Positions 34,682 through 44,887 of a stretch of DNA of 64,000 nt are shown here, piece after piece (the first letter of the stretch is position 1; the number at the start of each line of letters is the position of its first letter). The position numbers and the translations under genes are program-made. The notes beneath the pieces are model-generated. The model worked only from the letters and a program-made list of their open reading frames with translations. It was not told the origin of the DNA and did not search any database. The DNA comes from Intestinirhabdus alba (lineage in GTDB: Bacteria > Pseudomonadota > Gammaproteobacteria > Enterobacterales > Enterobacteriaceae), in NCBI RefSeq assembly GCF_009711095.1, contig NZ_WMJZ01000006.1, positions 62,001 through 126,000 on the forward strand, written 5' to 3'.

Positions 34682-36145
34682 TTATCTCTTCGTGTACGGC
34701 TTAAAACGTTCCTGCAGGCGGTTCAGCTGGTCAATACGCGCGTCGTAGCGCGCCTGCTGCTGGCTGCCCAGCTTTGCCAGGGAACTGGCGGTGCTGAGCA
34801 GGCCGATCGCCTGTTCGAGTTGCCCCGCAAGGGCGTAGCTCTCCGCGCGCGCCGCCAGCTCCTGGTCGCGATGATTCAGCGCCGCCTCTACCTGCGCCAG
34901 CAGATCCCAGCCGTTGCTGTCCTCTTTATGGTTAAAGGTATAGCGATTAAGCAGCGTCTCGGCCTCCTGGGCCCGCCCACCCTGTAGCAAAGCGTTGGCC
35001 AGGTTCAGCTGCAGCACCGGGCTTGCGCGCAGGTCGCGGGCGTTTTGCAGCCGGGCGATCGCCCCGGCGAACTTCTTCTGGCCGAGGTCGATATCCGTGG
35101 CCAGGTCAAGATACCAGACGCTGTTCGGCTCGGCCGACAGCAGCGGCTGCAGAAGCTTTTGCGCTTCGTCGTACCTGCTGGCGTTCATCGCCAGCAGCGC
35201 CCGACCGTACTGCGCCGCGCGCTGCTGGCGGACGTTTCCCTTTGCCCATTCCGCCAGCATGTCGCTGGTTAACTGGTTGCGTCCCGAATTGTACATACCA
35301 AGGGCCCGCGCCTTTGCCAGCCAGAACGCTTCGGTTGACTGGGTGACCACCGGGCGCATCTGATTGGCGCGGTTGCGGGCGTCCGACAGGCGGCTCTCTG
35401 GCAGCGGGTGGGTCAGCAGAATTTCCGGCGGCCGCGTGGAGTAGCGCGCCTGTTCCAGCAGTTTTTCAAGAAACGTCGGCATCGCCTGGGGATCGAAGCC
35501 GGAACGCTGCAGCACCTGAATGCCGATGCGGTCCGCCTCCTGTTCGTTCTGCTGGGTAAAGCTGATCGTTCCCTGGCGCGTTCCGGCCAGGGTGCCGGTC
35601 AGCGCCGCCATTCCGGCCTGTGGGCTGGCCATCGCCAGCAGTATGGAGCCCAGCGCGCCGACCCAGGTTAGCGGGGCGCTGCGCTTTTGATCTTCCATCG
35701 CGCGCGCCAGATGGCGCTGGGTGACGTGGGAAATTTCGTGCGCCATCACCGAGGCCAGCTGGCTTTCGTTATCCGCGTAGCGAAACAGGGCCGAGTGCAG
35801 CACCACGTTGCCGCCAAAGAAGGCGAAGGCGTTAATTTCGTCATTATTAATCAGAAAAAAATGGAACGGCGTTTTCACCGAGCTGGCATGGCTCACCAGA
35901 CGCATTCCGAGGGCGTTGATATATTGCCCGAGCAGCGGATCGTTGATGAGCGGCGCGCTGCCGCGCAGCTGGCGGACATAGTAGTCCCCCATCTGCATCT
36001 CCTGGCCGATGGAGAGCGTACTCGCCGCAGAGGTCCCCATGTCGGGCAAGGTATCCTCAGGGGCCGCAAAGGCCGGGGAGATCTGACCGATGGTCAGCGC
36101 AACGATAAGCGCTATCGCCCGCTTTTTCTGCAACTGCCTGAACAT
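34682..36145 (-). CDS. bepA: Periplasmic metalloprotease/chaperone BepA
   Basis: Guards outer-membrane protein assembly by helping LptD mature and degrading misassembled proteins. I take ATG 36145 ([20 protein letters not shown]), giving 487 residues as in E. coli; 27 upstream codons in frame are not conserved. The signal peptide ends around AFA-AP. The M48 zinc motif HEISH is at 136-140, with the third ligand region [13 protein letters not shown]-terminal TPR domain covers about 310-487. AGGA lies eight bases before the start. It is divergent from perM. Confidence 0.95.
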   Translation of the reverse strand: MFRQLQKKRAIALIVALTIGQISPAFAAPEDTLPDMGTSAASTLSIGQEMQMGDYYVRQLRGSAPLINDPLLGQYINALGMRLVSHASSVKTPFHFFLINNDEINAFAFFGGNVVLHSALFRYADNESQLASVMAHEISHVTQRHLARAMEDQKRSAPLTWVGALGSILLAMASPQAGMAALTGTLAGTRQGTISFTQQNEQEADRIGIQVLQRSGFDPQAMPTFLEKLLEQARYSTRPPEILLTHPLPESRLSDARNRANQMRPVVTQSTEAFWLAKARALGMYNSGRNQLTSDMLAEWAKGNVRQQRAAQYGRALLAMNASRYDEAQKLLQPLLSAEPNSVWYLDLATDIDLGQKKFAGAIARLQNARDLRASPVLQLNLANALLQGGRAQEAETLLNRYTFNHKEDSNGWDLLAQVEAALNHRDQELAARAESYALAGQLEQAIGLLSTASSLAKLGSQQQARYDARIDQLNRLQERFKPYTKR

Positions 36146-36359
36146 AGCCTCTGTCCTGTCTGTTCTAAGATGTTGGTTTGACCGACGCCGGGCCGTATCG
36201 TTCACGCCGCGCCCGCTGCGGCGCACTCCGGCGCTAAATACCCGCGTAAATGGCCCCTCAGTTTCCAGGATTGCTAATAAAAAGCGAAGTCTTTTTTGAG
36301 ACGCTTCGATACAATTCGTTATCGTTATCCCGCAATCAGAGGTTCAGGAAAAGGTTTCT

Positions 36360-37424
36360 ATGCTTGACATGTTAATGCAATGGTATCGCCGTCGCTTTAG
36401 CGACCCGGAGGCGATCGCGTTGCTGGTTATTCTGGTCGTCGGATTTTGTATTCTTTTCTTCTTCAGCGGGCTGCTGGCTCCGCTGCTGGTGGCGCTGGTG
36501 CTGGCTTATCTTCTTGAGTGGCCGACGACGCGGCTGGAGGCGGTCGGCTGCTCCCGACGCTGGGCGACCACCATCGTGCTGGTGTTTTTCGTCGGCATTC
36601 TTCTGCTGATGGCGTTTGTCGTGTTGCCGGTGGCCTGGCAGCAGGGGATCTACCTGATTCACGACATGCCCCGTATGCTCAATAAGCTTTATGACATTGC
36701 CGCTACCCTGCCGCGGCGCTTTCCGGCGCTAATGGATGCGGGCATTATCGATGCGATGGCCGAAAATATGCGCAACCGGATGCTGACGCTTGGGGATTCG
36801 GTGGTGAAGTATTCGGTGGCCTCGCTGGTTGGCCTGCTGACGCTGGCGGTCTGGCTGGTGCTGGTGCCGCTGATGGTTTTTTTCCTGATCAAAGATAAGG
36901 CGCAGATGCTCCGCGCGGTGCGCCGCGTGCTGCCGCGTAATCGCGGGCTGGCGGGGCAGGTCTGGCAGGAGATGAATCAGCAGATCACCAACTACATTCG
37001 CGGCAAAGTGCTGGAGATGGTGGTGGTGGGCGTGGCGACCTGGCTCGGTTTTTTGCTGTTTGGTCTGAACTACTCGCTGCTGCTGGCCGTGCTGGTGGGG
37101 TTCTCGGTGCTGATTCCTTATATTGGCGCTTTTGCGGTGACCATTCCGGTGGTCTGCGTGGCGCTGTTTCAGTTTGGTCCCGGCACCGAGTTCTGGAGCT
37201 GCTTTGCGGTCTACCTGGTGATTCAGGCGCTCGATGGTAACCTGCTGGTGCCGTTGCTCTTCTCCGAGGCGGTTAACCTGCACCCGCTGGTGATCATTCT
37301 GTCGGTGGTGATTTTCGGCGGGCTGTGGGGCTTCTGGGGCGTGTTTTTTGCCATTCCGCTGGCGACGTTAATCAAGGCCGTGATCCATGCCTGGCCGGAC
37401 GGACAGCTGACGGAAGAGGCATAG
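36360..37424 (+). CDS. perM: AI-2E family permease PerM
   Basis: Inner-membrane protein of the AI-2E exporter superfamily, 354 residues with about eight transmembrane helices. Examples are IALLVILVVGFCILFFF and the C-terminal LVIILSVVIFGGLWGFWGVFFAIPLATLI. The substrate is unknown. The PRFPALMDAGIID region is the soluble loop typical of the family. It is divergent from bepA (214 bases, no gene) and converges on bcp across a perfect hairpin. Confidence 0.9.
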   Translation: MLDMLMQWYRRRFSDPEAIALLVILVVGFCILFFFSGLLAPLLVALVLAYLLEWPTTRLEAVGCSRRWATTIVLVFFVGILLLMAFVVLPVAWQQGIYLIHDMPRMLNKLYDIAATLPRRFPALMDAGIIDAMAENMRNRMLTLGDSVVKYSVASLVGLLTLAVWLVLVPLMVFFLIKDKAQMLRAVRRVLPRNRGLAGQVWQEMNQQITNYIRGKVLEMVVVGVATWLGFLLFGLNYSLLLAVLVGFSVLIPYIGAFAVTIPVVCVALFQFGPGTEFWSCFAVYLVIQALDGNLLVPLLFSEAVNLHPLVIILSVVIFGGLWGFWGVFFAIPLATLIKAVIHAWPDGQLTEEA

Positions 37425-37442
37425 CGACGAAGAGCGTACAAA

Positions 37443-37467
37443 CGCAGCGCTGGCCGCCAGCGCTGCG
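37443..37467. terminator. Bidirectional hairpin between perM and bcp
   Basis: CGCAGCGCTGG and CCAGCGCTGCG pair over 11 bp around a CCG loop, midway between two converging genes. No T tract on either side, so classic intrinsic termination is doubtful. Confidence 0.55.
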
Positions 37468-37472
37468 GGGGA

Positions 37473-37943
37473 TCAGGCGTTCTCTTTCAGCCAGTTCAGC
37501 ACCACCTCGTGGTGATTGCTGGTCTTAAAATCGTTGAATACGTGCTCCACTTTCCCATCCGCGCCAATCAAAAAGCTGATGCGGTGGATGCCGTCGTAGG
37601 TTTTACCCATAAAGGATTTTTCACCCCAGACGCCGAACTGCTCGCAGACCTGGTGGTTTTCGTCAGACAGCAGCGTAAAGTTAAGCAGCTCTTTTTCCGC
37701 AAAGCGGGAGAGCTTTTCCGGCCTGTCGGTGCTGATGCCCAGCACGTCCACGCCCGCCTTTTTTAATTCATCCATGTTATCGCGCAGGCCGCAGGCCTGC
37801 ACGGTGCAGCCGGGCGTCATGGCCTTCGGGTAGAAGTAGACCAGTACGCGCTCTCCCTGGAAGTCGGTTAAATTTACTTGTTCTCCGTCTTGATCCGGCA
37901 AGCTAAATTTCGGTGCGATGTCACCGGCTTTCAGTGGATTCAT
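37473..37943 (-). CDS. bcp: Thiol peroxidase Bcp (peroxiredoxin Q)
   Basis: Thioredoxin-dependent reduction of hydroperoxides. The 156 residues have the peroxidatic Cys46 (MTPGCTVQ) and the nearby resolving Cys51 (ACGLRD), the E. coli-type arrangement. The ATG shares its A with the gcvR stop (TAATG), so the two genes are translationally coupled, as in E. coli. Confidence 0.96.
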   Translation of the reverse strand: MNPLKAGDIAPKFSLPDQDGEQVNLTDFQGERVLVYFYPKAMTPGCTVQACGLRDNMDELKKAGVDVLGISTDRPEKLSRFAEKELLNFTLLSDENHQVCEQFGVWGEKSFMGKTYDGIHRISFLIGADGKVEHVFNDFKTSNHHEVVLNWLKENA

Positions 37944-38515
37944 TACTTAACTCCATCCTGTTCATCATGTTGTGAATAATTGACAACGTTAATACTGCCC
38001 TGCGCGTTGAGTTCTGTACATAGCGCCTTAAAGGCCTGCTCAATTTTTGCCGGATCCTGCGAGGCCGGACTGTGGGCGGTGATCTGAATATACAGCCGTG
38101 CGGGCTGGTCGTTTTCCGCAGGCTGGGTACGCGAAACCAGCTCGGCGATGTTCATACGATGGCTGTCGAAAAGGGCGGTAAATCGTTCAATTAAATGTGG
38201 GGAATCCGCCACGTCGACCTGCACCCAGACCGTTACGGGCAGGGGGGGACGGGGACGGGCGGCCGTGCGTTTCATCACAATCAGGAGATCCAGCTCTGCG
38301 CCCTGCAACGGCAGGGTTGATTCGATCAGGGTAATGGCGTTCCAGGTGCCCGACAGCAACATGATAAAGGTAAACTCCTCCCCCAGCATGGCGAGGCGGC
38401 TGTCTTCAATGTTACAGCCGCAGCTGCTGACGTGGCGGGTAATGGTGTTCACAATCCCGGGGCGATCGGCACCCAGCGCAGTGATAACCAGATAATGTTG
38501 CGATGAAGGTGTCAA
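37943..38515 (-). CDS. gcvR: Glycine cleavage system transcriptional repressor GcvR
   Basis: Binds GcvA to repress gcvTHP when glycine is scarce. The 190 residues hold two ACT domains, the first opening HYLVITALGADRPGIVNTI and the second around VWVQVDVADSPHLIERFTAL. No DNA-binding motif is visible, in line with action through GcvA. Divergent from dapA with 146 bases between. Confidence 0.94.
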   Translation of the reverse strand: MTPSSQHYLVITALGADRPGIVNTITRHVSSCGCNIEDSRLAMLGEEFTFIMLLSGTWNAITLIESTLPLQGAELDLLIVMKRTAARPRPPLPVTVWVQVDVADSPHLIERFTALFDSHRMNIAELVSRTQPAENDQPARLYIQITAHSPASQDPAKIEQAFKALCTELNAQGSINVVNYSQHDEQDGVK

Positions 38516-38661
38516 ACCTGTTCTTCCTAATGAGCGGTGAGGTAATCATAAGGAAAGCATAAAAAAAACCGGCATACAACAGTCAGAACGGCTCTGGTCA
38601 CTTGCTTTTACTGGCGGACCAAACGTACCATTGAGGCACTTGTTTGCACAGAGGATGGCTC

Positions 38662-39540
38662 ATGTTCACGGGAAGTATTGTCGCGCTTGTTACGCCGATG
38701 GATGAAAAAGGTAACGTCTGCCGGTCAAGCCTGAAAAAACTGATTGATTATCACGTCGCCAGCGGCACCTCGGCGATCGTCTCCGTTGGCACCACCGGCG
38801 AGTCCGCCACCCTGAGCCATGATGAGCACGGCGACGTGGTGATGATGACGCTGGAGCTGGCCGACGGGCGCATCCCGGTTATCGCCGGCACCGGTGCCAA
38901 TGCGACCGCAGAAGCCATCAGCCTGACGCAGCGCTTTAATGACAGCGGTATCGTCGGCTGCCTGACGGTGACCCCTTACTACAACCGCCCGACCCAGGAG
39001 GGGCTGTTCCAGCACTTCAGGGCCATCGCGGAACACACTGACCTGCCGCAGATTCTGTATAATGTTCCCTCCCGGACGGGCTGCGACATGCTGCCTGAAA
39101 CCGTTGGTCGCCTGGCGGAACTGAAAAATATTGTGGCAATCAAAGAGGCCACGGGGAACTTAAGCCGGGTTCATCAGATCAAAGAGCTGGTTTCAGACGA
39201 CTTTATTCTGCTCAGCGGCGATGATGCGACCGCGCTGGACTTTATGCAGCTCGGCGGTCACGGCGTGATCTCGGTGACGTCCAACGTTGCGGCGCGCGAG
39301 ATGGCGCAGATGTGCGGGCTGGCGGCGGCAGGACGTTTTGCCGAGGCGCGCGTGATTAATCAGCGTCTGATGCCGTTACACAACAAACTATTTGTCGAAC
39401 CCAATCCAATCCCGGTGAAATGGGCATGTAAGGAGCTGGGTCTTGTGGCGTCCGACGCGCTGCGCTTGCCGATGACGCCGATTACCGACGGTGGTCGTGA
39501 CGTTGTCAGAGCGGCGCTTAAGCATGCCGGTCTGCTGTAA
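38662..39540 (+). CDS. dapA: 4-hydroxy-tetrahydrodipicolinate synthase
   Basis: First step unique to lysine and diaminopimelate synthesis, condensing pyruvate with aspartate semialdehyde. Start ATG 38662 ([19 protein letters not shown]) is chosen for the GAGGA six bases upstream and the 292-residue length; a TTG six codons earlier is rejected. The Schiff-base lysine is in AIKEATGN, with the GTTGES and LYNVPSRTG signatures. Its neighbour bamC begins 16 bases later, and the two are co-transcribed. Confidence 0.97.
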   Translation: MFTGSIVALVTPMDEKGNVCRSSLKKLIDYHVASGTSAIVSVGTTGESATLSHDEHGDVVMMTLELADGRIPVIAGTGANATAEAISLTQRFNDSGIVGCLTVTPYYNRPTQEGLFQHFRAIAEHTDLPQILYNVPSRTGCDMLPETVGRLAELKNIVAIKEATGNLSRVHQIKELVSDDFILLSGDDATALDFMQLGGHGVISVTSNVAAREMAQMCGLAAAGRFAEARVINQRLMPLHNKLFVEPNPIPVKWACKELGLVASDALRLPMTPITDGGRDVVRAALKHAGLL

Positions 39541-39556
39541 AGTTTAGGGAGATTTG

Positions 39557-40591
39557 ATGGCTTACTCAGTACAAAAATCGCGCCTGGCGAAGGCCGCGGG
39601 TGTTTCGCTTATTATGCTGCTCGCCGCCTGTAACTCTGACTCGCGCTACAAGCGCCAGGTGAGCGGTGATGAATCCTACCTGGATGCCGCGCCGCTTGCT
39701 GAACTGCACGCCCCGGCCGGGATGATCCTGCCGGTGACGAGCGGGGACTACAGCATTCCGGTGACTAACGGCAGCGGTGCCGTCGGTAAAGCGCTGGATA
39801 TTCGTCCGCCGGCCCAGCCGCTGGCGCTGGTGAGCGGGGCGCGCACGCAGTTTGCGGGCGACACCGCAACGCTGCTGGTGGAAAACGGCCGCAGCGAGAC
39901 GCTGTGGCCGCAGGTAGTAAGCATTATTCAGTCGAAAAACTATGCGATTGAGAAACGCGACGACGCCGGCCAGAGCCTGACCACCGACTGGATTGAATGG
40001 CACCGTCTGGATGAAGATCAGCAGTATCGCGGGCGTTATCAAATCTCCGTTAAGCCGCAGGGCTACCAGCAGGCGGTAACGGTGAAGCTGGTGAACCTGG
40101 AGCAGGGGGGTAAACCGGCGGCGGATGCGGCTTCGCTGCAGCGCTACAGCACTGAAATGATCAACGTTATCTCAGCGGGTCTTGATAAGAACGCCGCCGA
40201 CGCGGCGAAGGCCGCGCAGAACCGCACTGATTCCACCATGGACGTGCAGAGCGCCGCCGATGACACCGGCCTGCCGATGCTGGTGGTCCGCGGGCCGTTT
40301 AACGTGGTGTGGCAGCGCCTGCCGACGGTGCTGAATAAGGTCGGCATGAAGGTCACCGACAGCACGCTCGCCGAGGGAAGCCTTGCCGTAAGTTATTCCC
40401 CACTCTCCGATGACGAATGGCAGGCGCTGGGTGCCCGCGATCCGGGATTGGTTTCCGGTAACTATAAGCTGCAGATTGGTGATTTAGGCAACCGTAGCAG
40501 CATGCAGTTTATCGATCCGAAGGGGCATACGCTGACTCAGAGCCAGAACGACGCGCTGGTCGCCGTCTTCCAGGCCGCGTTCAGCAGGTAA
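39557..40591 (+). CDS. bamC: Outer-membrane assembly lipoprotein BamC
   Basis: Subunit of the BAM complex. Start ATG 39557 has AGGGAG six bases upstream and gives 344 residues. The lipobox LAAC has Cys25 followed by Asn, compatible with outer-membrane sorting. The conserved unstructured N-terminal stretch ([20 protein letters not shown]) binds BamD. Two helix-grip domains follow (about 100-210 and 225-344). A strong terminator follows. Confidence 0.96.
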   Translation: MAYSVQKSRLAKAAGVSLIMLLAACNSDSRYKRQVSGDESYLDAAPLAELHAPAGMILPVTSGDYSIPVTNGSGAVGKALDIRPPAQPLALVSGARTQFAGDTATLLVENGRSETLWPQVVSIIQSKNYAIEKRDDAGQSLTTDWIEWHRLDEDQQYRGRYQISVKPQGYQQAVTVKLVNLEQGGKPAADAASLQRYSTEMINVISAGLDKNAADAAKAAQNRTDSTMDVQSAADDTGLPMLVVRGPFNVVWQRLPTVLNKVGMKVTDSTLAEGSLAVSYSPLSDDEWQALGARDPGLVSGNYKLQIGDLGNRSSMQFIDPKGHTLTQSQNDALVAVFQAAFSR

Positions 40592-40597
40592 TATCAG

Positions 40598-40623
40598 AAG
40601 GCCGGAGCAATCCGGCCTTTTTT
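40598..40623 (+). terminator. Intrinsic terminator of dapA-bamC
   Basis: AAGGCCGGA and TCCGGCCTT form a perfect 9-bp stem with loop GCAA, running into six T. Confidence 0.92.
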
Positions 40624-40633
40624 CTGCCGGGCT

Positions 40634-40649
40634 ACGCAAACGTGTGCGT
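40634..40649 (+). promoter_or_regulatory. PurR operator of purC
   Basis: ACGCAAACGTGTGCGT differs from the symmetrical PurR palindrome at one position. It lies about 130 bases before the purC ATG and just after the bamC terminator, as in E. coli. Confidence 0.85.
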
Positions 40650-40777
40650 CGGCAGCAGCAGCCAGATTTATCGTCAGTTCGCGCGCAAAATCCGGTTCGG
40701 CCAGCGTTATGCCGCCGTCCGGCAGCGGCGCGGAAAAAATGCAGTTTTATCGTTAATTCACACCCAGGAGTAATAAG

Positions 40778-41530
40778 ATGCAAAAGCAAGCTGAGTTGTA
40801 TCGTGGTAAAGCGAAAACCGTATACAGCACCGAAAACCCGGATCTGTTGGTGCTCGAATTTCGCAATGATACGTCAGCAGGGGATGGCGCGCGCATTGAA
40901 CAGTTTGAGCGCAAGGGCATGGTGAACAATAAGTTTAACTACTTCATCATGCGCAAGCTGGAAGAAGCGGGCATCCCCACCCAGATGGAGCGTCTGCTCT
41001 CTGATACCGAATGCCTGGTGAAAAAGCTGGATATGGTGCCGGTAGAGTGCGTGGTGCGTAACCGGGCGGCAGGCTCGCTGGTGAAGCGCTTAGGGATTGA
41101 AGAGGGTATCGAGCTGAACCCGCCGCTGTTCGATCTGTTTCTGAAAAACGATGCGATGCACGATCCGATGGTCAACGACTCCTACTGTGAAACCTTCGGC
41201 TGGGTGAGCAAAGAGAACCTGGCGCGAATGAAGGCGCTGACTTACAAAGCTAACGAGGTGCTGAAAAAGCTGTTTGACGACGCCGGCCTCATCCTGGTGG
41301 ACTTCAAGCTGGAGTTCGGCCTCTACAAAGGTGAGGTGGTGCTGGGTGATGAATTTTCGCCGGACGGCAGCCGCCTGTGGGATAAAGAGACGCTGGATAA
41401 AATGGACAAAGACCGTTTCCGCCAGAGCCTCGGCGGGCTGATTGAGGCCTATGAAACCGTCGCGCGTCGCCTGGGCGTGGAAATAGACCAGGCTGTGTCT
41501 CTTAACCGGGCGACGCTCACGAACGATTAA
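40778..41530 (+). CDS. purC: SAICAR synthetase, with a C-terminal extension
   Basis: Joins aspartate to CAIR in purine synthesis. The first 237 residues track the E. coli enzyme almost exactly, from [19 protein letters not shown] to RRLGVEID, with DFKLEFG and [13 protein letters not shown] conserved. The family protein normally stops there. Here the frame runs on for 13 more codons ([13 protein letters not shown]), probably by loss of the ancestral stop, giving 250 residues. SD GGAG precedes the ATG. A PurR box lies upstream. Confidence 0.96.
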   Translation: MQKQAELYRGKAKTVYSTENPDLLVLEFRNDTSAGDGARIEQFERKGMVNNKFNYFIMRKLEEAGIPTQMERLLSDTECLVKKLDMVPVECVVRNRAAGSLVKRLGIEEGIELNPPLFDLFLKNDAMHDPMVNDSYCETFGWVSKENLARMKALTYKANEVLKKLFDDAGLILVDFKLEFGLYKGEVVLGDEFSPDGSRLWDKETLDKMDKDRFRQSLGGLIEAYETVARRLGVEIDQAVSLNRATLTND

Positions 41531-41553
41531 GGGGCATAGCCTAAACGCCATTC

Positions 41554-41575
41554 GGCCGGGGAGTCTGCCCCGGCC
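41554..41575 (+). terminator. Hairpin after purC
   Basis: GGCCGGGG and CCCCGGCC form a perfect 8-bp stem with loop AGTCTG, followed by CGTTTCTCTCGCTTTTT. A moderate terminator. Confidence 0.65.
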
Positions 41576-41657
41576 CGTTTCTCTCGCTTTTTCCTGTGGT
41601 AAACTCTCCCCGAACCGCCTACGATCAACTTATTACGCAACAATTATTGAGGTTAAT

Positions 41658-42521
41658 ATGCGCTGGCAAGGGCGTCGGGAAAGTGACAATGTAGAAGACA
41701 GGCGCGGCAGCTCCGGCGGCCCGAATTTTGGCGGGCCGGGCTTTCGTTTGCCGCGCGGCAAAGGCGGGCTGGTCCTGCTGATCGTCGTGCTGGTCGCGGG
41801 CTACTACGGGGTGGATTTAACCGGCCTGATGACCGGCCAGCCCCTTACCCAGCAGCAAATGCAGGGCTCCATCAGCCCCAATGAGGATGAAGCCGCGAAG
41901 TTCACCTCGGTCATTCTGGCCACGACCGAGGATACCTGGGGAGAAGAGTTCCAGAAAATGGGCCGCACTTACCAGCCCCCTAAGCTGGTGATGTACCGTG
42001 GTGCCACGCGCACCGGCTGCGGCACCGGCCAGTCGGTTATGGGGCCGTTTTACTGTCCGGCCGACGGCACGGTCTATATCGATCTCTCCTTCTATGACGA
42101 AATGAAAAACAAGCTTGGAGCCGACGGCGACTTCGCCCAGGGTTACGTCATTGCGCACGAGGTGGGGCACCACGTCCAGAAGCTGTTGGGCATCGAGCCG
42201 AAGGTGCGCCAGCTGCAGCAGAATGCGTCGAAGACGGAGATAAACCGCCTTTCCGTACGCATGGAACTGCAGGCGGACTGCTTTGCGGGCGTCTGGGGGC
42301 ACGGTATGCAGCAGCAGGGCGTGCTGGAGTCCGGCGATCTGCAGGAGGCGCTGAACGCCGCCGAGGCTATCGGCGACGATCGCCTGCAGCAGCAAAGCCA
42401 GGGGCGCGTAGTGCCGGACAGCTTTACCCACGGCACCTCAGAACAGCGCTACAGCTGGTTCAAACGCGGTTTCGACAGCGGCAATCCGGCGCAGTGTAAT
42501 ACCTTCGGCAAAGGCTTTTAA
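41658..42521 (+). CDS. ypfJ: Predicted neutral zinc metallopeptidase YpfJ
   Basis: Family of membrane-anchored putative zinc peptidases. The 287 residues have a glycine-rich cytoplasmic start, one transmembrane helix (about 37-50, [14 protein letters not shown]) and an extracytoplasmic domain. The HEVGH motif is at 167-171, and the downstream [13 protein letters not shown] can provide the third metal ligand. Substrate unknown. It precedes tmcA by 14 bases, so the two probably form a unit. An extended -10-like TGTGGTAAACT lies upstream, similar to the one before hda. Confidence 0.92.
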   Translation: MRWQGRRESDNVEDRRGSSGGPNFGGPGFRLPRGKGGLVLLIVVLVAGYYGVDLTGLMTGQPLTQQQMQGSISPNEDEAAKFTSVILATTEDTWGEEFQKMGRTYQPPKLVMYRGATRTGCGTGQSVMGPFYCPADGTVYIDLSFYDEMKNKLGADGDFAQGYVIAHEVGHHVQKLLGIEPKVRQLQQNASKTEINRLSVRMELQADCFAGVWGHGMQQQGVLESGDLQEALNAAEAIGDDRLQQQSQGRVVPDSFTHGTSEQRYSWFKRGFDSGNPAQCNTFGKGF

Positions 42522-42535
42522 GCGCCGAGGTAAAG

Positions 42536-44551
42536 ATGGCGAACAATGAGGCACCGCTGGCGCTGACCGCGCAGATGGTGCGTGAAGGCATTCGTCGTCT
42601 GCTGGTGCTGAGCGGCGAGGCGGCCTGGTGCCGGACGCAGGCGCTGCGCCTGCGTGAGCAGCTTCCCGGCGACTGGCTGTGGGTGGGGCAGGAGGCCCCC
42701 GTCGCGCCGGGCTGCACGCCGCAGGCGCTGCAGACTTTACTGGGGCGCGAGTTCCATCACGCGATTTTTGACGCCCTGACGGGATTTGACGCGGCGGCCT
42801 TTGCCGCCCTGAGCGGCACGCTGCGGGCGGGAAGCTGGCTGGTGCTGCTTACGCCCGACTGGCACGAGTGGGAACAGCTGCCGGACGCCGACTCGCTGCG
42901 CTGGAGCGACACCCCCCAACCCATACCTGGCCCTAACTTCATCCATCGCCTGAAGCGTATCATTGGCGACGACCCTGAGACCCTGCACCGGCGGCAGCAT
43001 CAGCCCTTCTCATGGCCGACCCGGTCTCCGCGCCCCGACTGGCGTCCGGCGACCGGCGAACCGCAGCCGGAGCAGACGACGATTTTGCAGCAGCTTGAAC
43101 AAATGCCGCCCGGCGTAGCGGCGGTTACCGCCGCCCGCGGCCGCGGCAAGTCGGCGCTGGCGGGACAGCTGATTTCCCGGATTGACGGGGCGGCGATCGT
43201 CACCGCGCCGGCAAAAGCGGCGACGGAGGTGCTGGCGCGCTTCGCCGGCGACCGCTTTCGCTTTATCGCCCCCGATGCGCTGCTGGCCGGCGAGGAGAGC
43301 GCCGACTGGCTGATTGTGGATGAGGCTGCCGCCCTTCCTGCCCCACTACTCTACCGTCTGGCGACGCGATTTCCCCGCACGCTGCTCACCACCACCGTAC
43401 AGGGCTATGAGGGCACCGGGCGCGGCTTCCTGCTGAAGTTCTGCGCCCGCTTCCCGCAGCTCCGCCATTTTTCGCTGCACCGGCCGGTACGCTGGGCGGC
43501 GGGCTGCCCGCTGGAAAAGGCGATCAGCGACGCGCTGGCCCTTGACGATGACACATTCGCCCTCGCTCCCCAGGGGGAGGTCACGATCGCGGCGTTTAGC
43601 CAGACCGCCTGGCGAACGCTGCCGGAGGTGCCGCTGGCGGCCTGGCGGCTGCTGTCCGGGGCACATTACCGCACCTCTCCGCTGGATCTGCGGCGCATGA
43701 TGGACGCGCCGGGGCAGTTTTTCCTGCAGGCGGCCGCCGGAGAGCGGGCGGCTGGCGCGCTCTGGCTGGTGGCGGAGGGGGGCCTCTCCGCGCCCCTGAG
43801 TCGGGCGGTCTGGGCGGGCTATCGTCGGCCCAGGGGGAACCTTGTTGCCCAGTCGCTGGCGGCGCACGGCGGCGATCCGCTGGCGGCGACGCTGACCGGC
43901 CGGCGAATCAGCCGTATTGCGGTGCACCCTGCCCGCCAGCGGGAGGGGACGGGGCGGTGGCTGGTGGCCGAAGCCTGCCTGCACGCCGCCGGATGCGACT
44001 ATCTGTCCGTCAGCTTTGGCTATACGCCGGAACTGTGGCGCTTCTGGCAGCGCTGTGGGTTCACGCTGGTGCGCATGGGCAACCACCGGGAGGCGAGCAG
44101 CGGCTGCTATACGGCAATGGCTCTGTATCCGCTCAGCGAGGCGGGTGCGCGGCTGGCGCAGCGCGAGCATCGTCGTCTGCGTCGCGATGCGCCAGTGCTC
44201 GCCCGCTGGAACGGCGAGGCGATTCCGGTTGAGCCGCTGGAGGAGGCCGGGCTTGATGATGAAGACTGGCTTGCACTGGCCGGCTTTGCCTTCGCCCATC
44301 GTCCGCTGCTGACCTCAACGGGCTGCCTGTCCCGGCTGCTTGATGGTTGCCCGCTGGTGCTGCCCGCGCTGCGCGGCAGGCTGCAGGAACAGGTCAGCGA
44401 GGCCAGGCTGTGCGCGGCGCTGCAGATTGCGGGGCGTAAGGCTCTGCTGGTTGTCCAGCGGGAGGAGGCGGCGCGGGCGCTGTTGGCTCTTGACCCGGCC
44501 CGCGCGCAGCGGCTGCGCGAGTGCGTTACGCAGTGGCAGGGCGTTCACTGA
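42536..44551 (+). CDS. tmcA: tRNA(Met) cytidine acetyltransferase
   Basis: Makes N4-acetylcytidine at the wobble base of elongator tRNA-Met using acetyl-CoA and ATP. The 671 residues contain an N-terminal domain and a RecD-like ATPase with Walker A ARGRGKSALAG (about 200-210) and the DEAA box in LIVDEAAALP. The GNAT acetyltransferase domain includes RIAVHPARQREGTGRWLV. Length equals the E. coli enzyme. It converges on ypfN over about 108 bases with only a weak hairpin (GGATAA/TTATCC, 44628-44645). Confidence 0.95.
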   Translation: MANNEAPLALTAQMVREGIRRLLVLSGEAAWCRTQALRLREQLPGDWLWVGQEAPVAPGCTPQALQTLLGREFHHAIFDALTGFDAAAFAALSGTLRAGSWLVLLTPDWHEWEQLPDADSLRWSDTPQPIPGPNFIHRLKRIIGDDPETLHRRQHQPFSWPTRSPRPDWRPATGEPQPEQTTILQQLEQMPPGVAAVTAARGRGKSALAGQLISRIDGAAIVTAPAKAATEVLARFAGDRFRFIAPDALLAGEESADWLIVDEAAALPAPLLYRLATRFPRTLLTTTVQGYEGTGRGFLLKFCARFPQLRHFSLHRPVRWAAGCPLEKAISDALALDDDTFALAPQGEVTIAAFSQTAWRTLPEVPLAAWRLLSGAHYRTSPLDLRRMMDAPGQFFLQAAAGERAAGALWLVAEGGLSAPLSRAVWAGYRRPRGNLVAQSLAAHGGDPLAATLTGRRISRIAVHPARQREGTGRWLVAEACLHAAGCDYLSVSFGYTPELWRFWQRCGFTLVRMGNHREASSGCYTAMALYPLSEAGARLAQREHRRLRRDAPVLARWNGEAIPVEPLEEAGLDDEDWLALAGFAFAHRPLLTSTGCLSRLLDGCPLVLPALRGRLQEQVSEARLCAALQIAGRKALLVVQREEAARALLALDPARAQRLRECVTQWQGVH

Positions 44552-44659
44552 CGCCGACTATCCTCTCCACATACCGAAGTTTGCCACGACGGCGGCGGAA
44601 GAGAGCTGGCTGCCGTCCAGGGAGAGCGGATAAGGAACTTTATCCAACGGTTATAGCGG

Positions 44660-44860
44660 CTATTTTTTCGGACGATCCTGCTGCGGCCAGTCGTCCTCGT
44701 CGTCCCACTTGTCGTTGCAGTCGCGATGCGGAGGCAGCTCCGGCCGGTTGGCAAGAAACTTCTTGTGGTCGACGCGCTTGAGATCTTTAATCACGTTCAG
44801 CAGGACGCCCACCAGGAACACCAGCACCAGAATCCACCAATATTTCGTCAGCCAGTCCAT
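44660..44860 (-). CDS. ypfN: Small membrane protein YpfN (UPF0370)
   Basis: A 66-residue protein with one N-terminal transmembrane helix (about 4-23, [20 protein letters not shown]). A basic stretch [10 protein letters not shown] and a strongly acidic tail (DKWDDEDDW) follow. Nearly identical to E. coli YpfN; function unknown. Last gene of yffB-dapE-ypfN, starting 27 bases after the dapE stop. Confidence 0.93.
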   Translation of the reverse strand: MDWLTKYWWILVLVFLVGVLLNVIKDLKRVDHKKFLANRPELPPHRDCNDKWDDEDDWPQQDRPKK

Positions 44861-44887
44861 GCAGTTTTCCTCTTTGTGAAACGCCCG

